A DNA stretch of 5,172 bases, from positions 1 to 5,172 of the forward strand of contig JARHYV010000283.1 in the NCBI GenBank assembly GCA_029258495.1, read 5' to 3'. The notes beneath the pieces are model-generated. The model made no database searches, was not told where the DNA came from, and saw only the letters and a program-made list of their open reading frames with translations. Source of the stretch: Faecousia sp. (GTDB lineage Bacteria > Bacillota > Clostridia > Oscillospirales > Oscillospiraceae). The position numbers were made by a program, and so were the translations under genes. How positions within the stretch are numbered: position 1 is the first letter of the stretch; every line of letters begins with the position of its first letter. Shown here piece after piece: positions 1-5,172 of this stretch.

Positions 1-2
1 AT

Positions 3-1019
3 GTGTTTGGTCATGGTCATATTAACCACACATTGAAAATTACAACTGATGTCGGTGCAGAGTATATCCTGCAGAAAATCAATAAATATGTATTCAAGGA
101 TCCCGCAAGCGTTATGAGCAATGTGGGTGCCATTACGGACTTTATCCGCAAAAAAGTTCAGGATGCACGGCTGTGCCTCCACTTTCTTACAACAAAAGAC
201 GGCCAGTTTCATTATGAGGATGAAAAGGGCGAGTTCTGGAGAATGTATGATTTTGTAGGTGGGTTCTGTCTGGATACTCCCGAAAGCGACGAGGACTTCT
301 ATCAGAGTGCGCTGGCCTTCGGCCGCTTTCAGCAGCTGCTGAGCGATTTCAATGCAGACACTCTGGTGGAAACCATTCCGGAATTTCACAACACCATTGA
401 CCGCTATCGCCTGTTCAAGGAGTCTGTGGCTCAGGATCGGGTCGGTCGTCTGGCCGGCGTGCGGGAGGAAGTGGATTTCGTCCTCGCCAGAGAAGAAAAG
501 GGTTCGCTGCTGCAGAACCTGCGCACCTCTGGTGAGCTGCCGCTGCGGGTGACCCACAACGATACAAAACTCAATAATGTTCTGCTGGATCGCACAAACC
601 GTAAATCCCTGTGTGTACTGGATCTGGATACCGTTATGCCCGGGCTGAGTGCCTATGATTTCGGCGACTCCATCCGTTTCGGTGCTGCGACTGCTGCTGA
701 GGACGAAAAAGATGTGAGCAAGATGGAGATGGATCTGCATCTGTTTGAGGTCTACACCAGAGGTTTCTTAGAGGCTGCCACATCTCTGACAGACCGCGAG
801 GTGGAGGTGCTGCCCATCGGAGCCTATATCATGACCCTTGAGGTCGGTCTGAGGTTCCTGAAGGATTATCTGGACGGAGATCTCTACTTCAAGACCTCTT
901 ATCCGGAGCACAATCTGGTTCGGGCAAGGACACAGCTGAAACTGGTTGCGGATATGGAAAAGAAGATGGATCAGATGAACCAAATCGTTGCGAAGGTCGC
1001 ATCGGAGGTTCGCAAATAA
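3..1019 (+). CDS. NahK-like N-acetylhexosamine 1-kinase / APH-fold sugar kinase, 5'-truncated
   Basis: This is a partial gene: the reading frame is already open at the left edge, and the GTG at position 3 is an internal Val codon, not a start. The 338 visible residues carry the phosphotransferase (APH/choline kinase) fold. A Gly/His-rich nucleotide loop (GHGHIN, residues 3-8) is followed by a likely ATP-contacting Lys25 in QKIN, as in NahK. The catalytic loop HNDTKLNN has His185, Asp187 (probable base) and Asn192, and the metal-binding segment LDLD has Asp207 and Asp209. NahK phosphorylates GlcNAc/GalNAc at C1 in the cytoplasm, in the pathway that salvages lacto-N-biose and galacto-N-biose from mucin and milk glycans. 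Family members are about 350-360 residues, so only some 15-25 N-terminal residues should be missing. Fold assignment is firm; the exact sugar is inferred, and another hexose or a choline-like substrate remains possible. A terminator follows directly, so this is the last gene of its unit. Confidence 0.8.
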   Translation: MFGHGHINHTLKITTDVGAEYILQKINKYVFKDPASVMSNVGAITDFIRKKVQDARLCLHFLTTKDGQFHYEDEKGEFWRMYDFVGGFCLDTPESDEDFYQSALAFGRFQQLLSDFNADTLVETIPEFHNTIDRYRLFKESVAQDRVGRLAGVREEVDFVLAREEKGSLLQNLRTSGELPLRVTHNDTKLNNVLLDRTNRKSLCVLDLDTVMPGLSAYDFGDSIRFGAATAAEDEKDVSKMEMDLHLFEVYTRGFLEAATSLTDREVEVLPIGAYIMTLEVGLRFLKDYLDGDLYFKTSYPEHNLVRARTQLKLVADMEKKMDQMNQIVAKVASEVRK

Positions 1020-1027
1020 GGTGCTAT

Positions 1028-1064
1028 GGGGCAGCGGAAACGCTGCCCCTTTGTTTTTTGTTTT
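1028..1064 (+). terminator. Intrinsic terminator after the kinase gene
   Basis: A perfect 9-bp GC-rich stem (GGGGCAGCG at 1028-1036, CGCTGCCCC at 1041-1049) is closed by a stable GAAA tetraloop and followed by a T-rich tract (1050-1064) broken only by single Gs. It begins nine bases after the kinase stop codon. This is a textbook rho-independent terminator. It separates the kinase from the exporter, although partial read-through could still feed the exporter gene. Confidence 0.93.
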
Positions 1065-1067
1065 GAC

Positions 1068-1074
1068 AGGAGAG
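1068..1074 (+). promoter_or_regulatory. Ribosome binding site fixing the MATE start at 1082
   Basis: AGGAGAG ends seven bases before the ATG at 1082, which is ideal spacing. An in-frame GTG at 1076 is the first possible start but lies one base after this site, too close to be used. The ATG at 1082 is therefore preferred, shortening the protein from 462 to 460 residues. Confidence 0.85.
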
Positions 1075-1081
1075 TGTGTTT

Positions 1082-2464
1082 ATGGGGAAATTATCTGCCA
1101 AGGATCAACAGTTTTATAAACGGGTCTTGATGGTTACCCTGCCGATCATCATCCAAAACGGCATCACGAATTTCGTTTCGCTGCTGGACAATGTGATGGT
1201 GGGGCAGGTAGGCACGGTTCAGATGAGCGGTGTTGCCATTGTGAACCAGCTGATCTTTGTGTTCAATCTGTGTGTCTTTGGCGCTACATCGGGTGCAGGG
1301 ATCTTTACCTCCCAGTTTCACGGAAATCAGGATACAGAGGGCATACGCCACACCTTCCGGTTCAAGCTCCTTCTGGGGCTGCTGCTGTCGGGACTGGGGA
1401 TCGTGTTTTATCTGGCGGCAGGCGAGTCGCTGATCGGTCATTTTTTAAGCTCCGGCAATGCACCGGAGGATATGGCTGCCACAATGTCTTATGGTATGCA
1501 GTACCTGCATGTGATGCTGTGGGGTCTGCTGCCGTTTGCGCTTGCCAATGCCTATGCAGGAACGCTGAGAGAAACCGGGCAGACCGTTGTGCACATGGCA
1601 GCGGGGATCACGGCGGTGCTTGTGAATTTCCTCCTGAACTATGTGCTGATCTTCGGGCACTTCGGCGCGCCCAGAATGGGTGTCGTGGGTGCGGCAGTGG
1701 CAACGGTCACATCCAGATATGTGGAATTGGCGGTGGTGAGCATCTGGACGCATCGCCATGCTCGGCAAAATCCGTTTATCACAGGGGCTTACCGCTCCTT
1801 CCGTATTCCGGGGGCTCTTGCAAAGCGCATCATCTGCAAGGGTATGCCGCTGCTGGTCAACGAGGCAATGTGGTCTGTGGGTATGGCGGTTTTGAACCAG
1901 TGCTATTCCACCAGAGGCCTGGAGGTTGTGGCTGCGGTCAATATTTCCAGTACCATCTATCAGCTTTCCAGCGTGGTTTATCTGTCTATGGGCAATGCCG
2001 TGGGCATTATCATGGGGCAGATGCTCGGGGCAAATACCTCGGTTGGGGAGGTCAGGGATGCCAATAACAGGATGATCCGGCTGAGCGTGCTCAGCTGTCT
2101 GGTGTTTGGCGGTCTGCTTGCGGCGATGTCCGGCATATTCCCCCGCATCTATAATACCTCGGACTCCGTGCGGCAGCTGTCCACGCAGCTGATCTGCATC
2201 AGTGCGCTGCTCATGCCCTTTCAGGCATATACCCATGCCGCTTACTTTACCCTCCGCTCGGGCGGTCAGACCTTTGTGACCTTCCTGTTTGACGGGGTGT
2301 TCGTCTGGACGGTGCTGGTTCCGCTGGCATTTGCGCTGAGCCGGTTTACGGCGATGCCTATCGTGCCGCTGTTCTTTGCATGTCAGGGTCTGGAGATCCT
2401 CAAGTCTGTGGTGGGATGGCTGATGCTCAAAAGGGGCAGCTGGATCCAGTGCATCGTCGCTTGA
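1082..2464 (+). CDS. MATE-family multidrug/metabolite efflux transporter
   Basis: This encodes a 460-residue integral membrane antiporter of the MATE family, which exports cationic drugs or metabolites in exchange for Na+ or H+. Length and layout match the usual 12-helix, two-bundle MATE protein. The first helix region has LPIIIQNGITNFVSLLDNVM, ending in the typical D-x-x-M-V-G element. The conserved segment NFLLNYVLIFG followed by G-A-P-R-M-G-V-V-G-A-A (from residue 182) is the family signature near the end of the first bundle. The second bundle starts near residue 247 with GMPLLVNEAMWSVG, a repeat of the N-terminal pattern. A short basic loop (HRHARQ) joins the halves. The gene has its own ribosome binding site but no convincing promoter in the 62-base gap, so it may depend on read-through or on a promoter within the kinase gene. 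Substrate is not predictable; the ATP-grasp gene next to it raises the possibility that it exports that enzyme's product, but this is speculation. Confidence 0.93.
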   Translation: MGKLSAKDQQFYKRVLMVTLPIIIQNGITNFVSLLDNVMVGQVGTVQMSGVAIVNQLIFVFNLCVFGATSGAGIFTSQFHGNQDTEGIRHTFRFKLLLGLLLSGLGIVFYLAAGESLIGHFLSSGNAPEDMAATMSYGMQYLHVMLWGLLPFALANAYAGTLRETGQTVVHMAAGITAVLVNFLLNYVLIFGHFGAPRMGVVGAAVATVTSRYVELAVVSIWTHRHARQNPFITGAYRSFRIPGALAKRIICKGMPLLVNEAMWSVGMAVLNQCYSTRGLEVVAAVNISSTIYQLSSVVYLSMGNAVGIIMGQMLGANTSVGEVRDANNRMIRLSVLSCLVFGGLLAAMSGIFPRIYNTSDSVRQLSTQLICISALLMPFQAYTHAAYFTLRSGGQTFVTFLFDGVFVWTVLVPLAFALSRFTAMPIVPLFFACQGLEILKSVVGWLMLKRGSWIQCIVA

Positions 2465-2475
2465 TGGATATTATC

Positions 2476-2504
2476 TTGCATTTTTGGAAATCTGGTATTA
2501 GAAT
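2476..2504 (+). promoter_or_regulatory. Predicted sigma-70-type promoter for the ATP-grasp gene
   Basis: A -35 box TTGCAT (2476-2481) and a -10 box TAGAAT (2499-2504) are separated by exactly 17 bases. Each box differs from consensus at one or two positions. Transcription would start near 2511, giving a leader of about 27 bases before the ATG at 2538. It lies just after the MATE stop codon in the only AT-rich stretch between the two genes. No terminator is seen between MATE and this promoter, so co-transcription is also possible. Confidence 0.6.
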
Positions 2505-2537
2505 AGGGACAGTTTCTGTGAGAAAAGAGGAAAGAAA

Positions 2538-3542
2538 ATGGGTAAAATAAAAGCCTTTTTTGTGAGAGTCCGCTCCGGCAGCCTGAAACGGTTCTTTCGA
2601 AATCTGGAGCTGGTGCATGAGCAGTCCGGCAGAAACCGCATCGTACTTTTTGTGGATATGGTTTACAGTATGCTTGTTCACGGCATCGGATATCTGGACT
2701 ATCTGACCTTTGGCTTTGCATACATCGGCAGAGAGCAGCGCCGGACATACATGACATATAATGATAACATTGCCTTGGTTCGCCGGATGAACCAGAGAGA
2801 GGCATACCCTCTGCTCAATGACAAGCTCCTGTTTTTCAAGACCTATGGGGCTTATATGAAACGGGACTGGGTGGATCTGCAGGAGGGCTTTGAGGGCTTT
2901 GCCGCCTTCTGTCAGGGCAAGGATACATTCTTTGCAAAGCAGCCGGTATCCTTTGGCGGGATCGGTGTGGAGAAGATCCGTCTGGAAGGTCGGCAGCTGC
3001 ATGAGCTGTATCAGGAATTGATGGAAAAGAAGATGTTTCTGGCGGAGCAGACCATTCGGCAGCATCCGGAGATGGATAAGCTGTGCGACCGCTCGGTAAA
3101 CACCATAAGGATCGTGACCATCCTGAGTGACAAGGGGAATGCCAATGTGGTGTATGCTCTGGTGCGTATCGGCAGCGGACAGAACGATGTGGACAATATC
3201 TCCAGCGGCGGCATGTACACCCTGCTGTCTGAGGAGGGAAAGATCACCATGCCGGTTTTTTGCGACAAGACCGTTACCTATTACACGGAGCATCCCTTCA
3301 ATGGCTTTGTGTTTGAGGGCTTTCAGGTTCCCTATTTTCAGGAGGCACTGGAGCTGTGCCGGGCGGCCGCCAAGGAAGAGCCGCGGCTGCGCTATATCGG
3401 ATGGGATGTGGCAATCACGCCGGACGGCCCCGTACTGGTGGAGGGCAATAATCTTCCCGGCTACGACATGTGCCAGAACCATCGTTTCCACCCCGATCAT
3501 CAGGGTATGAAGGCGGCCTTTGTTCGGGCAGAAGCGGACTGA
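2538..3542 (+). CDS. Stand-alone sugar-transfer-associated ATP-grasp enzyme
   Basis: This 334-residue cytosolic protein resembles the 'sugar-transfer associated ATP-grasp' family (Pfam ATPgrasp_ST). ATP-grasp enzymes activate a carboxylate as acyl-phosphate and join it to an amine or other nucleophile. The N-terminal part has the family's aromatic element (GYLDYLTFGF, residues 51-60). An ATP-contacting Lys134 precedes a glycine-rich loop (SFGGIGV, 138-144). SVNTIR (186-191) and SSGGM (222-226) lie in the central ATP-grasp lobe. The metal-binding set is Asp290 in GWD plus Glu302 and Asn304 in VEGNN. All key residues are present, so it should be active. Start: GAGGAAAG at 2527-2534 is well spaced from the ATG. 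Family members usually sit beside glycosyltransferases or capsule genes, but none is visible here, so the substrate is unknown. The basic N-terminus (GKIKAFFVRVR, then KR) could favour membrane or nucleic-acid contact, but there is no clear membrane helix. Confidence 0.82.
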   Translation: MGKIKAFFVRVRSGSLKRFFRNLELVHEQSGRNRIVLFVDMVYSMLVHGIGYLDYLTFGFAYIGREQRRTYMTYNDNIALVRRMNQREAYPLLNDKLLFFKTYGAYMKRDWVDLQEGFEGFAAFCQGKDTFFAKQPVSFGGIGVEKIRLEGRQLHELYQELMEKKMFLAEQTIRQHPEMDKLCDRSVNTIRIVTILSDKGNANVVYALVRIGSGQNDVDNISSGGMYTLLSEEGKITMPVFCDKTVTYYTEHPFNGFVFEGFQVPYFQEALELCRAAAKEEPRLRYIGWDVAITPDGPVLVEGNNLPGYDMCQNHRFHPDHQGMKAAFVRAEAD

Positions 3543-3562
3543 TCGGGAAAACAACGGAATAC

Positions 3563-3598
3563 AAGCGATGCTTGCACTGTGTGGGGCATCGCTTTTTT
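3563..3598 (+). terminator. Intrinsic terminator after the ATP-grasp gene
   Basis: AAGCGATGC (3563-3571) pairs with GCATCGCTT (3586-3594), making a 9-bp stem whose last two pairs run into the T-tract (TTTTTT, 3593-3598). The 14-base loop is longer than usual but can be narrowed by G-U pairs. It starts 20 bases after the stop codon. It isolates the ATP-grasp unit from apbE, consistent with the strong promoter found just downstream. Confidence 0.88.
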
Positions 3599-3642
3599 CT
3601 TTGCAGGAGAGCGCGTGGCAGATGTTATGCATGAACAGACAG

Positions 3643-3671
3643 TTGACACGGAAATGAAAGAATGGTACTAT
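3643..3671 (+). promoter_or_regulatory. apbE: Strong sigma-70-type promoter for apbE
   Basis: A perfect -35 box TTGACA (3643-3648) and a -10 box TACTAT (3666-3671, one mismatch) are separated by the optimal 17 bases. A TGG directly before the -10 box supplies an extended -10 element. Transcription should start near 3678. A promoter this close to consensus is usually held down by a repressor, and a palindromic operator candidate lies across the start site. Confidence 0.85.
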
Positions 3672-3675
3672 GCGA

Positions 3676-3694
3676 TTAGTTTAGACTAACTTGA
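3676..3694 (+). promoter_or_regulatory. Candidate DtxR/IdeR-like metal-dependent repressor operator
   Basis: The sequence TTAGTTTAGACTAACTTGA matches the DtxR/IdeR iron-box consensus as I recall it (TWAGGTTAGSCTAACCTWA) at about 15 of 19 positions, including the core TTAG-n-CTAAC. It can also be read as TTAGT and ACTAA arms separated by four bases. It covers the predicted transcription start five bases after the -10 box, where a bound repressor would block RNA polymerase. DtxR-family proteins bind such sites when loaded with Fe2+ or Mn2+, so apbE would be switched on by metal starvation. The sequence match and position are direct observations; the identity of the regulator is inferred, as no regulator of this family is in the window. 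Confidence 0.58.
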
Positions 3695-3699
3695 AAGGA
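3694..3699 (+). promoter_or_regulatory. Distant ribosome binding site for apbE
   Basis: AAAGGA lies 14 bases before the ATG at 3714, longer than the usual 5-9. The start is nevertheless secure: an in-frame stop codon (TAG, 3711-3713) sits directly upstream, and the ATG yields a complete lipoprotein signal peptide. The site directly adjoins the operator candidate. The wide spacing may reduce translation. Confidence 0.6.
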
Positions 3700-3713
3700 T
3701 CGACCGATTATAG

Positions 3714-4802
3714 ATGAATACCAAAGTTAAAAAGATCGTGAGCCTGTGTGCTGCCGGTATTGCAGTGGGAAGTATGATGCTTTCCGGCTGTGGAGATAGA
3801 GTGCCTGAGGACAAGGGGGAACCCGTTGTCACGGAATTTCAGCAGGAAGGTCCGGCGGAGATCAGTGTCTTCGCCATGGATACCTATATGAAGGTTACGG
3901 CATATGGTGCCCAGAGAGAGGACGCTGTGAATGCGGCGGTGGAAGAGATCCTGCGATTGGATCAGCTGCTGTCGGCAGGAGATGAAACAGGCGAGGTCGG
4001 CATGCTGAACCGCACCGGATCCGGTACCTGCTCAGAGGATACGGCATATCTGCTGGAGCGTTCTCTGGAGCTGCATGAGCAGACTGAGGGCGCATTCAAT
4101 GTTATGATGTATCCGCTGATGGAAATATGGGGCTTTATCGGTGGGAACTATGCAGTTCCCTCTCAGGATACCATTGATGGGCTGCTGCCCCTTGCGGATC
4201 TTGCCAAAGTGAGCTATGATCCCCGAAGTAAGGAAGTGCGGTTTGCTGAACAGGGGATGAAGATCGATTTCGGCGGCATTGCAAAGGGCTATACCTCTGC
4301 AAGGATCATGGATATTTTCGATGCTTGCGGCATCACCAGCGGCATCGTCAATTTGGGCGGCAATGTTCAGGTGAAGGGGAAAAAGCCCGACGGAACCAAC
4401 TGGCGGGTGGGTATTCAGGATCCAAATCAGGCGGGCGCCTATCTGGGGATCCTGCAGCTGAGCGATCAGGCAGCCATCACCTCCGGCGGATATGAGCGGT
4501 TCTTCGAGGAAAACGGCATCCGCTACCACCACATTCTTGATCCGAACACAGGCAGACCGGCGCAGAGTGGACTCACATCCGTTACCGTTGTGAGCGCAGA
4601 TGGGACACTTGCCGACGGACTGTCCACATCGCTGTTTGTCATGGGCTTGGAAAAGGCAGAGGCATTCTGGAAAGCCAATGGGGATATGTTCGATGCGGTG
4701 ATGGTTACGGACGACGGCAACATCTATGTGACGGAGGGACTGGAGGGACGCTTTGAGTCCAAAGCCGGAGATGTACACATGATCCGCAGGGATCCTGCAT
4801 AA
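3714..4802 (+). CDS. apbE: FAD:protein FMN transferase, ApbE family, secreted lipoprotein
   Basis: This 362-residue enzyme transfers FMN from FAD onto a Ser/Thr of extracytoplasmic flavoproteins, for example Rnf/Nqr subunits or FMN-binding-domain reductases. A lipoprotein signal has a basic start (MNTKVKK), a hydrophobic core and a lipobox LSGC, with Cys26 the lipidated residue, so the enzyme is anchored outside the cell membrane. Family motifs appear in order: AMDTYM (54-59), FNVMMYPLMEIWGF, DFGGIAKGY (185-193), NLGGNV, TSGGYERFF (256-264), HHILDPNTGRPA (272 on) and ADGLSTSLF (300-308). His272/273 are probable active-site residues, and Asp301 and Thr305 are the expected Mg2+ ligands. Length is normal and no residue is obviously lost. 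It has its own promoter and a candidate metal-responsive operator. No FMN-acceptor protein is visible in the window, so the substrate must be encoded elsewhere. Confidence 0.95.
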   Translation: MNTKVKKIVSLCAAGIAVGSMMLSGCGDRVPEDKGEPVVTEFQQEGPAEISVFAMDTYMKVTAYGAQREDAVNAAVEEILRLDQLLSAGDETGEVGMLNRTGSGTCSEDTAYLLERSLELHEQTEGAFNVMMYPLMEIWGFIGGNYAVPSQDTIDGLLPLADLAKVSYDPRSKEVRFAEQGMKIDFGGIAKGYTSARIMDIFDACGITSGIVNLGGNVQVKGKKPDGTNWRVGIQDPNQAGAYLGILQLSDQAAITSGGYERFFEENGIRYHHILDPNTGRPAQSGLTSVTVVSADGTLADGLSTSLFVMGLEKAEAFWKANGDMFDAVMVTDDGNIYVTEGLEGRFESKAGDVHMIRRDPA

Positions 4803-4809
4803 AGACAGA

Positions 4810-4845
4810 ATTTCAGCCGTCGGTGTATTCACTGACGGCTGAAAT
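4810..4845. terminator. Shared hairpin between convergent apbE and AraC genes
   Basis: ATTTCAGCCGTC (4810-4821) and GACGGCTGAAAT (4834-4845) are perfect 12-base inverted repeats. Four more pairs (one of them G-U) can form inside, leaving a TATT tetraloop and a stem of up to 16 bp. It sits eight bases after the apbE stop. Its right arm and part of its loop are the last codons and stop of the opposite-strand gene. Neither side has a good T-tract: the plus strand continues ATCCGT, and the minus strand gives the weakly T-rich TCTGTCTTTA. It is best read as a two-way terminator or 3'-end stabiliser. Confidence 0.65.
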
Positions 4846-5172
4846 CCGTATGATGCGGATGCATTCGGGAGTAATCCCGAAAGGCTTTCGGCAAAAAGCC
4901 GGTATACCGCTTGAAAAGAGAGGAAAAATTACCGGAATTCTGGTAGCCCAGCTGTGCGGCGATCTCGGCGATGGGCAGATCGGTGTGATACAGCATTTCT
5001 TTTGCCACATGCACCCGATTTTGCAGCCGATACTCCCGGACGGAGCAGTTGAAAGCAGTCTTGAACACATATTTCAGCTTGGCCGGACTCATGCATGCCA
5101 TGTGCGCCAGTTCACACAGGGGTGTTTCCTGAGCGGTGTGGGTGCGGATGTACTCAGCGATCACATGCACGG
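4829..5172 (-). CDS. AraC-family transcriptional regulator, C-terminal DNA-binding domain (5' end beyond window)
   Basis: The gene runs leftward from the right edge and stops at TGA (complement of 4829-4831). Only the last 113 or so residues are visible; the GTG near the edge is probably internal, since AraC proteins are usually 250-330 residues with an N-terminal sensor domain. The visible part is a complete AraC/XylS double helix-turn-helix. Numbering from the Val codon at 5170, the first motif is at about residues 18-40 (LCELAHMACMSPAKLKYVFK) and the second at 67-88 (IAEIAAQLGYQNSGNFSSLF), ending in the typical F-K-R-Y-T-G-x-x-P-K-A-F-R-D-Y. The M-S-P-A-K-L-K run is common in PchR/YbtA-type regulators of siderophore uptake, so an iron-related role is possible but not shown. 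It converges on apbE, so its main targets probably lie to the right. Confidence 0.9.
   Translation of the reverse strand, partial: VHVIAEYIRTHTAQETPLCELAHMACMSPAKLKYVFKTAFNCSVREYRLQNRVHVAKEMLYHTDLPIAEIAAQLGYQNSGNFSSLFKRYTGFLPKAFRDYSRMHPHHTDFSRQ

Noticed and set aside
1063..1068. Perfect TTGACA upstream of the MATE gene, resembling a -35 box.
   Set aside because: A -10 box 17 bases downstream would fall inside the MATE coding sequence, and none is convincing there. The hexamer overlaps the terminator tail and the ribosome binding site, so it is probably chance.
1065..1079. Similar CAGGAGAG-y-G-y-GT strings after both intrinsic terminators (near 1067 and 3604).
   Set aside because: The shared part is mainly a ribosome-binding-type sequence; two copies this short do not support a repeat family or an integration site.
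1445..2236. Minus-strand (263 codons) and alternate plus-frame (1270-2067) open frames over the MATE gene.
   Set aside because: Their translations are rich in Cys, His, Arg and Gly with no recognisable fold, as expected for shadows of a GC-rich membrane-protein gene.
2427..3632. Long minus-strand open frame (401 codons) opposite the ATP-grasp gene.
   Set aside because: It is the antisense shadow of a gene with clear family motifs, has no domain pattern of its own, and runs through a promoter and a terminator of the plus-strand gene.
3605..3657. AGGAGAG followed by a short open frame, ATG at 3622 to TGA at 3657 (11 codons).
   Set aside because: It lies mostly upstream of the predicted apbE transcription start, overlaps the -35 box, and lacks any recognisable peptide. 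The ribosome-binding-like sequence is short enough to be chance.
4032..4832. Minus-strand open frame (266 codons) across apbE.
   Set aside because: apbE has all family motifs in the plus frame; the antisense frame shows none and would overlap the end of the AraC gene.

Overview
This window reads as chromosomal DNA from a low-to-mid GC Gram-positive anaerobe, most likely a gut Clostridia member (Oscillospiraceae/Ruminococcaceae or Lachnospiraceae type). The evidence is indirect: strong purine-rich ribosome binding sites, U-tailed terminators, a Gram-positive style lipoprotein, and a NahK-type sugar kinase usually seen in mucin- or host-glycan-using bacteria. The genus cannot be fixed from the sequence alone.

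Layout, left to right. The window opens inside a kinase of the NahK / aminoglycoside-phosphotransferase fold (to 1019), closed by a clear intrinsic terminator (1028-1064). A MATE-family multidrug/metabolite exporter follows (1082-2464). A predicted sigma-70-type promoter then drives a stand-alone ATP-grasp enzyme of the 'sugar-transfer associated' type (2538-3542), which ends in a second intrinsic terminator. A strong promoter with a DtxR/IdeR-like iron-box sequence at its start site precedes apbE, a secreted lipoprotein FAD:protein FMN transferase (3714-4802). The last gene, on the opposite strand and cut by the right edge, encodes the DNA-binding half of an AraC-family regulator (4829 to beyond the edge). 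It converges on apbE across a long shared hairpin.

The genes look like several short transcription units, not one operon. The kinase is the end of its own unit. MATE has its own ribosome binding site but no visible promoter. The ATP-grasp gene and apbE each have a promoter and a hairpin downstream. The most interesting signal is the palindromic iron-box-like sequence overlapping the predicted apbE start. It suggests that extracytoplasmic flavinylation is controlled by iron (or manganese) in this organism. The neighbouring AraC protein resembles siderophore-responsive PchR/YbtA-like regulators in its DNA-binding part, which fits a metal-acquisition neighbourhood continuing to the right. I see no mobile element, CRISPR array, tRNA or rRNA, and no intergenic gap above about 175 bases.
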